A DNA stretch of 64,000 nucleotides from Leucaena leucocephala (Eukaryota; Streptophyta; Magnoliopsida; Fabales; Fabaceae): contig CM073518.1 of NCBI GenBank assembly GCA_037074615.1, forward strand, positions 3,038,001 through 3,102,000. Direction: 5' to 3'. The notes beneath the pieces are model-generated. The model was not told the DNA's origin and did no database searches. It saw nothing but the letters and a program-made list of their open reading frames with translations. Below, in pieces: positions 1 to 11,323 of the stretch (its first letter is position 1; each line of letters opens with the position of its first letter). Position numbers and translations under genes: made by a program.

Positions 1-276
1 AGGAGGAGTATTTTAAAATATCTTTGGCGTATGGTTTCCGTATGATATAGTGTGGTCTAAGAGAGCGCGGGATTTCTAGCGGGGTTGGAGATTCAGGAGA
101 GCGGTGGCGGATGGCAAGACGAGAAACACGTACACATAGTCCCCGGTTTTTTTGGAGGTCACGTTGTTCTGTTTTGGTTTTAACTTGAGAAACACAATAT
201 ATCCTCATCTCCCATTTACGTTATTTTCAATACGTGGAAGTCAACAATGTGCTACACTACAGCCCTGTTATATAGC

Positions 277-3200
277 TCAGAAGTAGCTTTCATCACTTTC
301 ACCTATCGCCGTGCTACCATCCTTGTAATTAGAAACGTACGTGGTATCGCCAAGAAGGGGAGCAATATCAAAATCAGTTCCGATTTTCTTACCGTCATGA
401 TCTGGTGGACAACACTGCTGAAGAACCTGCAAAATCTCTCTCATGGAAGGTCTAGCTGAGGGTGATATGTTTGTGCAAGCTAGGCCTAATTTAAAGACCT
501 TTATCATCTCCTCCACATGACATGCTTCTTTGATTTCTTCGTCCAAGGCATCGGCTAGGCACTTCTCGTCACTGTGATACTGCCATGCCCAATCTACTAG
601 GCTTGTTTGCTCCTCTGCGCTATAGGGTTCTTTTCCAGTTACAAGCTCCAGTAGTACCACCCCAAAACTATATACATCCACTTTTTCGTTGATCTTGGTT
701 GAATAGGCATACTCTGCAAAAGCAAGTAAGGCCATGTAAAGATGACTGTGATGAAAATTATTCCTCATTTTCCATCATAATCGCTCACCTGGGGGTATGT
801 AGCCGAAAGATCCCGCTATGGCAGACAAGCTATGTGGCTCCCCAGATTTCGCTAACATCCTGGCTAGCCCAAAGTCTGCAATACTCGCCCGGAATTCGAA
901 ATCCAGTAATATATTGCTACATTTCACGTCTCTATGGATGATTGGTGGGGAGCAATCGTGGTGCATGTAACACAATCCCTGTGCGGCTCCAATGGCAATC
1001 TTCAACCTTGTTGGCCACTTCAAGACCAGATTATTGTTGGGTGTAGTCGATGCTTTTCTCTTTCCATGAAGCCATCCATCAAGGCTCCGATTTTCCTTGT
1101 ATTCATACACGAGAAGCTTTGAGTTCTCACTTGAAATATAGCACAGAAGCTTCACGATATTGGAATGCCGAATTGTGCCTAGGATTTCAACTTCGGACAT
1201 GAAGTCTTTCTCTAGATTATCATCCAACCTTTTGCTATTCCAAATCCTTTTTACAGCAACATACTCACCCAGACAATTAGAGGGAATCCGGTAAACTTGT
1301 CCAAAGCCCCCGCTTCCAATGAGGTTATCATCTGTCAGGTTTGAGAAGAGATTCCATTGTGAGAAATCTAGCCTCTGGAATGAAGTAAGCTTCCACGTTG
1401 AAAGGTTGCACCTGGAATTCTTTCCTGAGACGTCCTTGAACATATAGAAGGCCAGGGAGGCAGTGGCTAGCAACACAATGACGGTGAGAACAAGAATCAA
1501 GGCAACCAACTTGAAGGACGATTTGTTTGGATGCCGAGGAGTTTTGGTCAAGCATTTTGGAAGTTTGATATTTGGATTATAAACACAGAGATTGGGATTG
1601 TTCAAGAAACTGGTGTCATATGCGAGGTTATTGAAAACATCTGGGATGCTCCCAGAAAGGTTGTTGGAGGACAAGTTGAGAAAAATGAGCCTCATATTGC
1701 CAAGCTGACGTGGGATTTCACCAGATATATCATTTTTAGACAAGTCCAAGTCAACAAGATTAGGGAGATCACCAATAGTTCCCGGAATTTGCCCAGAGAG
1801 TTTGTTGCTAGAGAGTGTTAAAGTATTCAGGGATTGCCAGGAGACTATCTCGGATGGTAGTTCACCGGAAAGTTGGTTATTGTCAAGCCTGAGAGAATTA
1901 AGTCGCGAAAGAGCCGTCAACTTCTTGGGAATTTCACCAGAAAGCATATTGTTTCTCGCATCAAATACCACTAGAGTTACTGCAGAAACAATTCCAACCG
2001 ATATCTCTCCCGAAAAGTTGTTATTTCTGATCTCTAGCCTCGACATATTCCATGGAAGTTTACTAGGAAGTTGACCAGAAAACGAGTTCTCGCTCAACAT
2101 CAAGGTTGATAAATTCTTGGCAGTCCAAAGACTTGCAGGAATCTCACCAGAAAAATTGTTCCTGTAAAGCTGAACTGTGCGCAGTGTAGTGCAATTTCCA
2201 AGCGATTCGGGCAATTTTCCACCAAGATTGTTAGAAAAAGCAATCACACCTTCCAAAGCATTATTGGCACACAAATATTGAGGCAACACACCACTCAGTT
2301 GATTGTCTGAGACTTCAAACACTTCAAGCTTTGAATATAGGCCTAATTCTGGAGGAAGAGTTCCATTCAACTTATTGCTAAACATCTTGAAGTACTTCAG
2401 TGTTTTGATTAGGCCTAAACTTCTCGGAATCTGACCAGACAATTGATTGAAATACAGGCTAAGTGTCGTCAAGATCTCCAACTTCCCAAAATCTTCAGGA
2501 ATCGGACCCGTGAAATTGTTCATTGCCAGATCAATGTTAATCAAATTCAAGGCCTGGATCGAACTAGGTATTTCACCAGATAATCTGTTATGGTACAGAT
2601 ACAGAAACTGTAAATTCTTGAGGGAGAACAGACTACTAGGAATACTACCTGTCAAATTGTTCAATGACAAATCTAATTGCTTGAGATTCGTTAGATTTGC
2701 AAAAGTTTCAGGGATTTCACCCACTAAATTGCAGTCTGTCATCCAAATGAACGTCAAACTCCTCAAGTTCCCAAACTCCGATGGGATCGCCATGGGCACC
2801 AATTTGTCATTGTAGGCCAAACCGAGGATTTCGAGATTAGATAAGCTCCCAATTTCCTTGGGAAAAGTTCCATTGAATTCGTTGTTGTGCAGGTACAACG
2901 TTCGTAACTCCGATAATCTCCCGATGGCCGCCGGGACATCGCCAGAAAAATAGTTGCCATTAAGGTCTAAGAACGTCAGAGTTTTGAGTCTGTCAATGTC
3001 GTCGGGGATTGGGCCAGCTAAGTAATTTTGAGAGAGGGCAAGGAATTGGAGGTTGGAGCAATTGTACAGAATCCTTGGGAATTCCCCGGGGATGTTGTTG
3101 TTTGAGAGGTCGAGCTTCGTCAGATTCTTGAGGTCGCAGATCGCTGGCGGTAGCTCCCGGGAGACACCTTTGCCTGAGAGAAGGACCTCGGTGACGACGC

Positions 3201-3465
3201 CGTCAGCGCAACGTATCTCTGGCCAATCGCACGATGAGGATGATGACTTCCAAGATCGAAGCGACGGCGGATTGCCCAGTTGATGTTTAACGCTGAGTAG
3301 GATGCTGTGTTCGGAGCCTGCGATTCCCGAATCAGCACTGGAGGTCACTGAGAAGCTGAGGAAAACGAAGAAATGCAGTTGAAAAGTAAAAACAAGTAGG
3401 GGAATTCTGGACATTTGAGACGTTCTCGTTTGTTGGTGTGGTTTGGAAATTTGCCGGGAAGGCAT
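277..3465 (-). CDS. HSL3: LRR receptor-like kinase, HAESA-like/HSL3 type
   Basis: Exons, minus strand: 3465-789 and 713-277, with a 75 bp GT-AG intron. The model gives 1037 residues. In order it shows a hydrophobic signal peptide (about residues 18-44), an LRR N-terminal cap, about 20 plant-type LRRs, one membrane span (about 652-676) and a kinase domain from about 712 to 1000. The kinase has the glycine loop GSGGFGQVY, lysine in VAVKRIW, HRDVKCSNILLD and DFG. The intron splits the codon just before EYAYS in the activation segment. The ectodomain and the juxtamembrane TWKLTSF motif match the LRR-XI clade of Arabidopsis HSL3 (At5g25930), reported as the receptor for CTNIP/SCREW peptides. It should act at the plasma membrane as a peptide receptor. 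Met18 (codon starting at 3414) is an alternative start that would put the signal peptide at the N-terminus. The usual APE motif reads PPE. HSL3-like assignment is firm; strict orthology is not proven. Confidence 0.92.
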
Positions 3466-3564
3466 GGCGAAACGAACGGTCAGAATTCAAACATGGGGTA
3501 TGTCAGTGAAGATGCGTTGCAGTGGTGGTTAGTGGCTAGCGGTAACTACTGAGAGCTAGTACAA

Positions 3565-3571
3565 ATTTATA
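3565..3571 (-). promoter_or_regulatory. TATA box of the HSL3-like kinase
   Basis: TATAAAT on the minus strand lies about 100 bp upstream of the ATG at 3465. It is a good core-promoter match and leaves room for a short 5' leader. Position is the only support. Confidence 0.5.
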
Positions 3572-4275
3572 AAGAATGGACAGGTTAAAGAAACACGGAC
3601 CCGTGATGGGGTGTAGTTACAATTATGCCCCCGAAGAAAGAGACGGCGGTCACGGGTCCATAGAAAATGATCGTCAATGATGGTTAAGAAGTTGGTTCAA
3701 ACACGGTTCGTAGAAACAAGACACAATAATAATGGTAACATGTTATCTTATTCTGTGAGGGCCATTTAGGGCATTGTCATCAGTTTTTCTTAGAAAATCT
3801 AATATGTTGTTTATTTTAAGATTTTCTTTTCACTAAAAAATAAAAATAAGTAAATAATAAACGAAAGAGAAGATTGGGTTTTGGCTTTGCAACCATGGGG
3901 CTATGATGTAACGTTCAAGCGCCCCCGTTTCTTGAGGTTAGCTCATGGAATAATCATCTCTCATTTTCATTTGTTTATTTATAATTATACTACCTTGAAG
4001 CTTATTTATAATAAATATTCGATAGTTAAAATCTAAATATAAATTGTTTCCTAATTATAAATAGCCTTGGAGGTAGTATTGGAATATATTTTCCCCCGAA
4101 TTCGTTTTATAATCCTATGAAATGCATGGGGTTAATTACTAGTTTAATATGAATTAGAGTTCTCAATGCATATTTTTTTAAAATAAATAAAAATTATACT
4201 ATTTTTATACACATGTTATCTCTTTGATCAATCTATTATGGTTAATCAATCACACTGTCTTTCCATCACAGTCAC
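3572..4275. other. Intergenic, AT-rich
   Basis: Upstream flank of the HSL3-like kinase. I see no coding frame with family similarity and no RNA gene. Composition turns strongly AT-rich after about 3780. Confidence 0.5.
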
Positions 4276-4690
4276 AGTGCATATTTAAAAAATTCCTAAA
4301 TCATAATTTTAAAAGAGTTTTTAATCTAAATTTTAGTTTAAAAATATTTTAAAACAAACAGTTATATTTGTCGAAATGAGTTTTTAGACCAAACAATAGT
4401 TTAAAACTAAGGTTTGGAATAAACTATTGAGACTAGTTTCTAGAACAGTAAAAATACTTATGAACTACCCAATTACTATTTTACATTTACTTTTTCTTAT
4501 ACCATATTTCCTCTCTCATCTCTCTTCTCCACTCTCTCTCCTCTCTCCTATTTTTAATAAAAGTATACCTTATCAATTACAAAAATTCTTCTGCTAATAA
4601 TTATCTAAACACTCATTTTTTTAGAACCACTTTTTTTCATAAACTCTTCTCTAAAAACCCTTTTCTAAAAACTATCCAAAAATTCCTTTT
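4276..4690 (-). mobile_element. Inverted-repeat MITE-like element with CT-rich core (copy 1)
   Basis: A CT-rich core (about 4508-4550) is flanked by AT-rich arms that repeat in inverted form. The right arm carries a motif meaning 'attatctaaacactca', the reverse complement of the 'gagtgtttggatagt' motif in the copy at 15.4 kb. It has no coding capacity. It is one of at least six related copies in the window (4.3, 15.4, 44.9, 54.6, 55.3 and 56.2 kb). Ends are approximate and no target duplication was found here. Confidence 0.6.
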
Positions 4691-4718
4691 TTCTATAAGT
4701 CTTTTTTTAAAAGTCTAA

Positions 4719-4909
4719 CTTTTTTTTTTGGTTGCCCACCCAGTTCATCGGAGCTTTGCCCCGACTACATCCGGATCCGACCCGCGTCGCGCACCTGGCT
4801 ATGGTGGGTGAGTCTCCCAACGGAAATTTTCTGCATTCGCCAAAGCTCGAACTCGAGACCTTGCTTAAGCGATATCGAGCCGCTTACCACTCGTACCAAC
4901 CCTCGTTAA
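4719..4909 (-). mobile_element. tRNA-derived SINE (copy 1)
   Basis: Read on the minus strand, the element starts with a tRNA-like head. It has a box A-like stretch (TGGTACGAGTGG) and a box B-like stretch (GAGTTCGAGC). It ends in an A-rich tail, seen on the plus strand as the T-run at 4719-4729. It is nearly the same sequence as 9913-10103, including the shared block with CGGATCCGGATGTAGTCGG. There is no open frame. No clear target-site duplication was found for this copy. Confidence 0.75.
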
Positions 4910-6883
4910 CTAAATAGGCTTATAACCGATCAATCAATAATTTTTTTAATTGATGTATGATTTGGATCAGGCTTTTTTATTTACTTTGCCTGTTTTTATT
5001 ATGTGCGAAATGTACGTACTATAATAATCTAATTGGATTAGCTACAAACAATACGGCCGCCAAAACTTTTTTTTTTTTGTGAAGAAAAAACAACCTACCT
5101 AACATCGCGAAGCTGCTGCTTATTTTGTTCAAATCAAACCCTCTCTAACGAAGTTCATGGCTTTCTCGCAGAAAAGTAAAAAAAAAATACAGTTTTCGCA
5201 TTATCAATTATAATTGAAGTTGGTGAAGAAGATAATGGCAAGTTGGTGTTAGGAAGGTTCACATTATCAATTGTACATAGTGGGGTTAGGATCTTGTTGT
5301 TGACTATTGAATATAAGATTAGACGATTAGTCAAAGCTCTCCATCCAAAAAAGCATCCGTCCATTCAACGATATTAAATGCAGCCCCAAAGTCTTCTCAT
5401 GGTCATATGCAAATCATCCTTTGTCTCTTATTTGTTTCCCAATTTCCAATTTTCGATGTAATTTTCTGCTAAAATTGATGAACTTGACACTATGATTTGA
5501 TGTTAGTGGACTCCATACAATACAATAAAGGTCATCCACACGTCTCTCTGAGTATTTTTTTTAATAAATAAAAATTTAAATAAATTTGATACTAATTTTC
5601 ATTAAAAATAGAGTATAACCCTAAAATTTATAAAATATTTATATAAAATTTATTAGATTATCTACTAAATAAACTTTTATAATAACAATAAAAATTAAAC
5701 TTAGTTTTTGTAGAATATGAACATAAACTCTTGTTCACTTTTCTCTAGTGTTATATATGTGAAGACAGTTCAGACCAGATTATATTGGACCGACGTTCAA
5801 TAGGCTATGTGATTTTGAAAAATGGAACAACTTTGAATATTTTCACCTTCTCGTTTACCAACTTTGAAAATTTTCACTAATTACCAACTTTGAGAAAATT
5901 CCCTAGCTTTCCGAACTGGGCCATACTATATATACTAATGCGCGTGAGATAGACATTAGACAGGACAACCATTGGTTGAATATATGTCCCGCAAAAAACA
6001 GGAAACAACCTTGAAAACATTTCCTTAAACTTTTGATGGCCTATTCCACACTAGGCGAGAATTTGAAATGTGAAATGTCGCCTTGGGATTAAACAATAGT
6101 AGTAACATTTTAAAATCTCAAAATTCTAAAATACTTCGTCTACTCTTTAATATAAAAATTAATTAATTAATTTAAGTATATAATAAATATAACATGATAT
6201 CTATAAAATATTTATATGTAATATTAGATTACATATCAATTTATAAGTTATACAAATTAATTTGGAGACAAATAATAAATATAAAAAAAATTAGATTGGG
6301 ATCTTATATTTATAACTAAATATAACCTTTTAACTAATTCGAATGAAGATAGTATTAGTTAAGGATCTTAATCTTTTATTGACACTTTAAAAAAGATTGA
6401 TTGACAAACATATCATTATGAAAAATGTAGGAACTAAGTTAGAGAGACCTTAGAAGTTCTAATTCGAATTGTTTTTGAATTGTGTTGCCGGGGCCTTATG
6501 ATCCAATAACATCAAGTACTTTCTGTAAGCATGAGGTTGTAATTTCAACCTTTTATTTTTTATGAGTATATAAGTGCATGAGTTCTCTCACTTAGACAAA
6601 AGTGAACAAATGAAGACGCTAACTTAGTGGAATTAGGGAGAAGGTGAATGACATTAGTGTAACTAGGAGCCATTTGATTAAAGTTCAAGATAATATCTTA
6701 ACACTGGAATATGAATGCAAAAGTAAGAGACTGATCAAGTTCTCCCCTAAAGGGAAGCAGAATCTTAAGCTACTTCAAAGGTACAACTTCATGCTTTTTA
6801 AAAGCTTATAAGATCAAGGGAAAGTAGACAGCACCCTTTCTGGGTCCGTCATTATTAATATATTGCCACATGATACAAGCGGG
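4910..6883. other. Intergenic, AT-rich
   Basis: This is the 3' flank of the amino acid permease. Short A-runs and T-runs are common. No open frame with recognisable family content and no tRNA-like fold was seen. Confidence 0.5.
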
Positions 6884-9800
6884 CTATTGTTTATACATGA
6901 AGGGCTTGTATTTGACGAGATTGTGGCTGATTCCATGAATTGCACCAGCTGTTGCGGCCAATGAAACAAGGAAGCAAACAAAGCTCAACAATTGTAGCGC
7001 ACACCACCTGATCGATAGGGTTTTTATCTGTCTCTGGGCAATGTGCATTTGTATAGGGAAAAACACAATCATAGGCCAGAACCCAAAAGCTCCGAGCAGG
7101 GCAAGAAACTCATTGAAGAAGGGCATCGCCATGGCCAGAGTAGTGGCTATTATCACAAATATTGTCCTCCAAACAAGCCTAAACATGTTCAAATTGAATG
7201 TCACCTTCCCTATTCTGCACGGGTATTCTTTGTGCACAAAATCTGACTTGGGCCACTTGCTCTTTGCACCCATTTCAACTATAAGAAAGAATACTTGAGT
7301 CGGCAGCTGTCATTGAACATTGATTTATCACATCAGACGGAGACATTATAATAATAATGTTATGTGTGGCTCTTAATTCTTAAAAATTGGGGAAAAAGAG
7401 ATGTAACCTGATACGCGCCGACAAGGTGGATGACGATGCATATGTTTCCTATGTCGACCAGCCAGTAGGGTTCGTAAAATCCGAAGCCAGTGAGGATGTT
7501 GCCGGGTGTTTTGTCCCCAAAAGCAGCATAGCCAAGGGCACCACATGCAAGGAAGAGTGATGTCGTTGTTGTGATCCCTAACACGTTAGCCTTTTTCATC
7601 TGTTTGGATTCTGGTGGAGATGACTTCAACGTGTCCTAAACAAATCAAAGAGATAATCTAGTTCATCACACAAGTCACAGATGATCATAATCCCAATAAT
7701 AATGTCTGTTCTCTTCATATTATTATGATCGTAGTAACAACAACCGCTAGCCTTACCATAATATCAAAAACAATGCCAGAATAAGAGACAGCAAACGCTA
7801 TGTCCCCCATTGCACTGAAAATTCTCCATATTTTATCTTGTTCAGAAAGCTCAGGACCTACTTCTACTCCGGTTAAACTGGTTGGCCTTCCTTGTCCTGT
7901 TCGAATCCAAATGTCACTCCATGAATGCGCCAATACTAATATAAATGAATGTATTATAATGAATGATAAAGATTATTGCCTTGGACGAGGACAGCGAGGG
8001 AAAGGGCACTCCCAATAAGAGTATAACAAAAAGAGGTAATGCAGGCAATGGTTGAGAGCCAGGTAAGGCCATGGAAATTAGGGATTTGGGACAAGAATAT
8101 CTGGAGGATCCCAAAGCCAGCCATGAAAGGATTGTTGGAAAACTTGCAATGAGCTTGACGGCCTCTTTGGTGGAAGCACCCGGCTTTCTTGATAGCCCTG
8201 CTCCATCATAACAGAACAGAAGAAAATAGACCCAGCTTATAAATTGTAGTGACGTAAACATAAGTACAAGTGAGGAGATGGATATGGTAGCGTGACGAAC
8301 ACTAAGCTGGTGGAGGTGGTGATGCAATAGCCAACAGCAGCTCCGGCGAGTTTGGAATACTGGACGATACCGCAGGCGATGTGCCAGCGGCCGCCCAAGT
8401 AAGACTCAACCGCTTGCATGTAAGTGTAGTTTCTGGTGCCGGAGACAGGGTTGGGATATCTGTAGCAATCAACAAGCAGATTGTAAGTGAAGATGGAGAT
8501 GCATGCAAAGGTGGTCATAACGCCTATTCCTCCGATCCATCCAAGTTGCGCCATCGCCCACGGTAGTGCCAGCACTCCTGCTCCGACCACCACAGTTATT
8601 ATGTGCGTCGTCGCCGTCAACGCATTCCCTGAATATATAATATAATATGTTATTCATCTTCCACTCATCCTTGTTCATTTTTTTCATCTTCTTGGTGAGT
8701 GACAGACTCAATGTCTGTCATATGGAGTAAAACTAAAACTGACTCCTGCATACTGTTTTTCTTTCCCATTTTTCTCTCGTCACACGAAAACAAAGTTGTA
8801 AAGTTCCGGTGCCTATGGTTAGTGTGAAACAAACCCGGGGCTTCCATTTGTTTTAGGAACTCTTTCTTTCCTCTAGATTTACTTTTTCACGGAAGATTAT
8901 TTCTTCTCTGTGAAGACAAAACCGTTTAAAAGGGGCAAGCCCTTGTTCTCAAACCTCATTCCCTTCCATCCCAAAAAGGAGTGGGGAAGACTCACACAGT
9001 GAAAGGCAGTGAAACAGGTAAATACGTTAGGAATTTTTGAATAAGCATAATTAGCGTATGATATATATACTGTCCATATATAATATTGGGTTGGATTTAC
9101 AATATTGTTATTTGAATTATATTTATTAATATATATAGATTCAGGAGTAATTAATAATTTCATATATGTATAATTATAAATATAGATTGAATTTTTTAAA
9201 AAAAATTATACTTTTGTAATTTTAGAATAGTAATAATAAAATTAAGGAAATTGATTTTTTTAAAGAATTTTAGAACATTCAATAGCTAAACCAAGACCAA
9301 AACGAATTCAAACAAAAAAAATAGAAAGAAGTGGTAAAGCGAACAATCGGAACGTATATAACCTGATATTATATTCTAGTGACTAAAAAGGTAAAATATT
9401 ATTATGGCCCTCTTGTTTACAGATATAGGCCCCTTTGACTTAGTTTCTAAAGAAGAATTTATAAAAAATAATTTTTGGAAAATAAATTTTAAAATAAAAG
9501 TGATTATAAAATAATATATGTTTAGATAATTATTATCAGAATAATTTTTTGATAAGTAAATTATCAGAAAATATATGGGATAAAATGATAAAGAAAAAAA
9601 TAAAAATAAAATAGTCATTACATACTCTAAAAACATAAATTTATCTGAAACTATAGTTTTAGCATTCTAAAATTATAATTTAATCCAAAAAAAATTCTAA
9701 ATATTTGATAGTTATTTATTTAATTTTTTTAGTTTAAACTATAATTTAACCTAAAATATTTTTTAAAAAAAGAGAGGGCACATAGGTTTATGCCATGGAT

Positions 9801-11195
9801 ACGTGAGATTTCACTTTGCCATTCTCGGCATCAAATTAACCGATACGCACCGGCCATCAGTTCTGATACTCTATTTACACTTTTTAGGCAGGTGAAGCTC
9901 GTGCCAATAGATTTTTTGTTTTTTTTGCCCACCCGGTTCACCGGAGTTTTGCCCCGACTACATCCGGATCCGACCCGCGTCGCGCACCTGGCTATGGTGG
10001 ATGAGTCTCCCAACGGAGATTTTTTGCGTATGCCAAGGCTCGAACTCGAGACCTCACTTAAGCGATACCGAACCGCTTACCACTCGGACCAACCCCCGTT
10101 GGTTGCCAATAGATATTTATTTGCATTCAATAGCCTTAAAGGAAAAGAACATTAAGGGAAAGGGAAAATGGACCCCTTAATCAGAGAGAGGTATAATAAG
10201 CCCAAAAACAAAAAGACAAGAGCCGGTGAGCCAGGCTAGCTGTTTAGAAGTTGACTGCAAATTCATTCACAAATCTCAAATCTTTAATGTTTTCCTCCAA
10301 TCATGGGGAAAACGCTTATCTGATCAATTTTAGGGTTTCTCAAACACATACACAGTAACGCAAGTTTGCTCTTTTTCTAATAATTTTAGGGGCAGCATTA
10401 AACTAAAGGGATTTCGGATATCCACAACTCATTCACAAATACTTTCAAGGCGAAAATGACCATCAACAGTTAGTATAATTTTAAATTTATTAATTAAAAT
10501 GTGTTCCATTAACAGCTGTATATAACGCATGTGTTTCTAAAATGGAAAAAATAAAATAAATATTTTATAACAGAATAACTTCTACTTCAAATAAATTTAT
10601 GTCCATTAAATAGGAAAAGGTATATAATTTTTAGATTACAAAGCAAAGTAAGTTCAGGCTGAGTTTGAATTTCTATTTTTTTTTTAAAAGGCGTATTCAG
10701 TATACTATTAAAATTAAATTATGAATTCATAATAAATAAAATTAATTCCTTTGCTGACACTTCAAAAAAATAAATTTCATACAATCCAGGAAGAACTCCT
10801 AACATATACTTACACCTCTCCTACACCCTAAAATCAATTAAAATAAGTTAGTCTTAACACGAACTTAAACTTCATGGATTTGGAGGTCCCAAAAACCAAC
10901 TTCATGGGTAAGTACTGAAAGCAAAAGATTTAATAGCAGAGGATGATGCGAGAAGAATGGAAAGCTGAAACATATCAGGCAATTGCGAGCAGATACTTTC
11001 CAGCTTGTTAAATTAATCTATCGGCAATCTTTTTAAGAGATAGGGTTGAATCCAATCGCATGCATAAAAGAACATTGAGACGAATTTCTGAAGATAGAAA
11101 GAAGACCAGAGAAGGGAGAGAGACGAACCGGTTCTCCTGGGCTTGCCGTCGTCGTCGACAAGCGAAGCGATTTTGCCGCCGGGCTCAATGTCCAT
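6884..11195 (-). CDS. Amino acid permease (AAP type, AAAP family)
   Basis: Six exons, minus strand: 11195-11129, 8628-8301, 8197-7980, 7896-7757, 7635-7408 and 7306-6884. They join in frame to 467 residues, the usual size for plant AAPs. The short first exon ends at DDDGKPRRTG, a typical AAP start. The next carries the HIIT..VGAGVL..AWAMAQLGW-like first transport segment and RNYTYM. Later exons carry SQIPNFH, GDIAFA, DTLKSSPPE, GYAAFG and GFYEPYW. The protein should be a multi-pass proton-coupled amino acid importer at the plasma membrane, with about 10-11 spans. Intron 3 uses a GC-AG donor. The last exon needs the acceptor at 7307-7308 to stay in frame. That gives LPTQVFF where the family usually has a V[YF].QP motif. 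Intron 1 (2.5 kb) holds the SINE at 9.9 kb and an AT-rich inverted-repeat element at about 9.4-9.8 kb. The gene looks intact. Its exact AAP subclade is not clear to me. Confidence 0.9.
9424..9775. mobile_element. AT-rich repeat inside permease intron 1, MITE-like
   Basis: The left part shares phrases with the copies at 15.4 and 44.9 kb ('tttctaaagaagaatttataaaaaata', cut here to 'aaagaagaatttataaa', and 'tttagataattattatcaga'). The right part has the inverted A-rich and T-rich arm. The purine-rich core of the other copies is missing, so this may be an internally deleted or more diverged relative. Ends are approximate. Confidence 0.35.
9913..10103 (-). mobile_element. tRNA-derived SINE (copy 2), with target-site duplication
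   Basis: Same element as at 4.7 kb, in the same minus orientation, with tRNA-like box A (TGGTCCGAGTGG) and box B (GAGTTCGAGCC) and an A-rich tail at 9913-9926. It is flanked by a perfect 11 bp direct repeat TGCCAATAGAT (9902-9912 and 10104-10114), the footprint of target-primed integration. It sits in the first intron of the permease, in the same sense as the gene. Confidence 0.85.
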
Positions 11196-11316
11196 TTCGA
11201 AACCTTATCGGAATTGGCAGAGCGCAACTCAGAGCTGAGGAGTGAGGAGCGCGATGTGGATGCTCACAAATGGGCGATGGGAGACGTGACCGACCTATTC
11301 GGACACACTCGCCCAC

Positions 11317-11323
11317 ATATATA
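11317..11323 (-). promoter_or_regulatory. TATA box of the amino acid permease
   Basis: CTATATATG on the minus strand lies about 125 bp upstream of the permease ATG at 11195. That is a plausible distance for a TATA box plus a roughly 90 bp leader. The motif is short and AT runs are common in the region. Confidence 0.45.

Noticed and set aside
11033..11227. Upstream overlapping open frame before the permease start
   Set aside because: The frame opens with TTG, not ATG. There is no ATG upstream of 11195 in the presumed leader.
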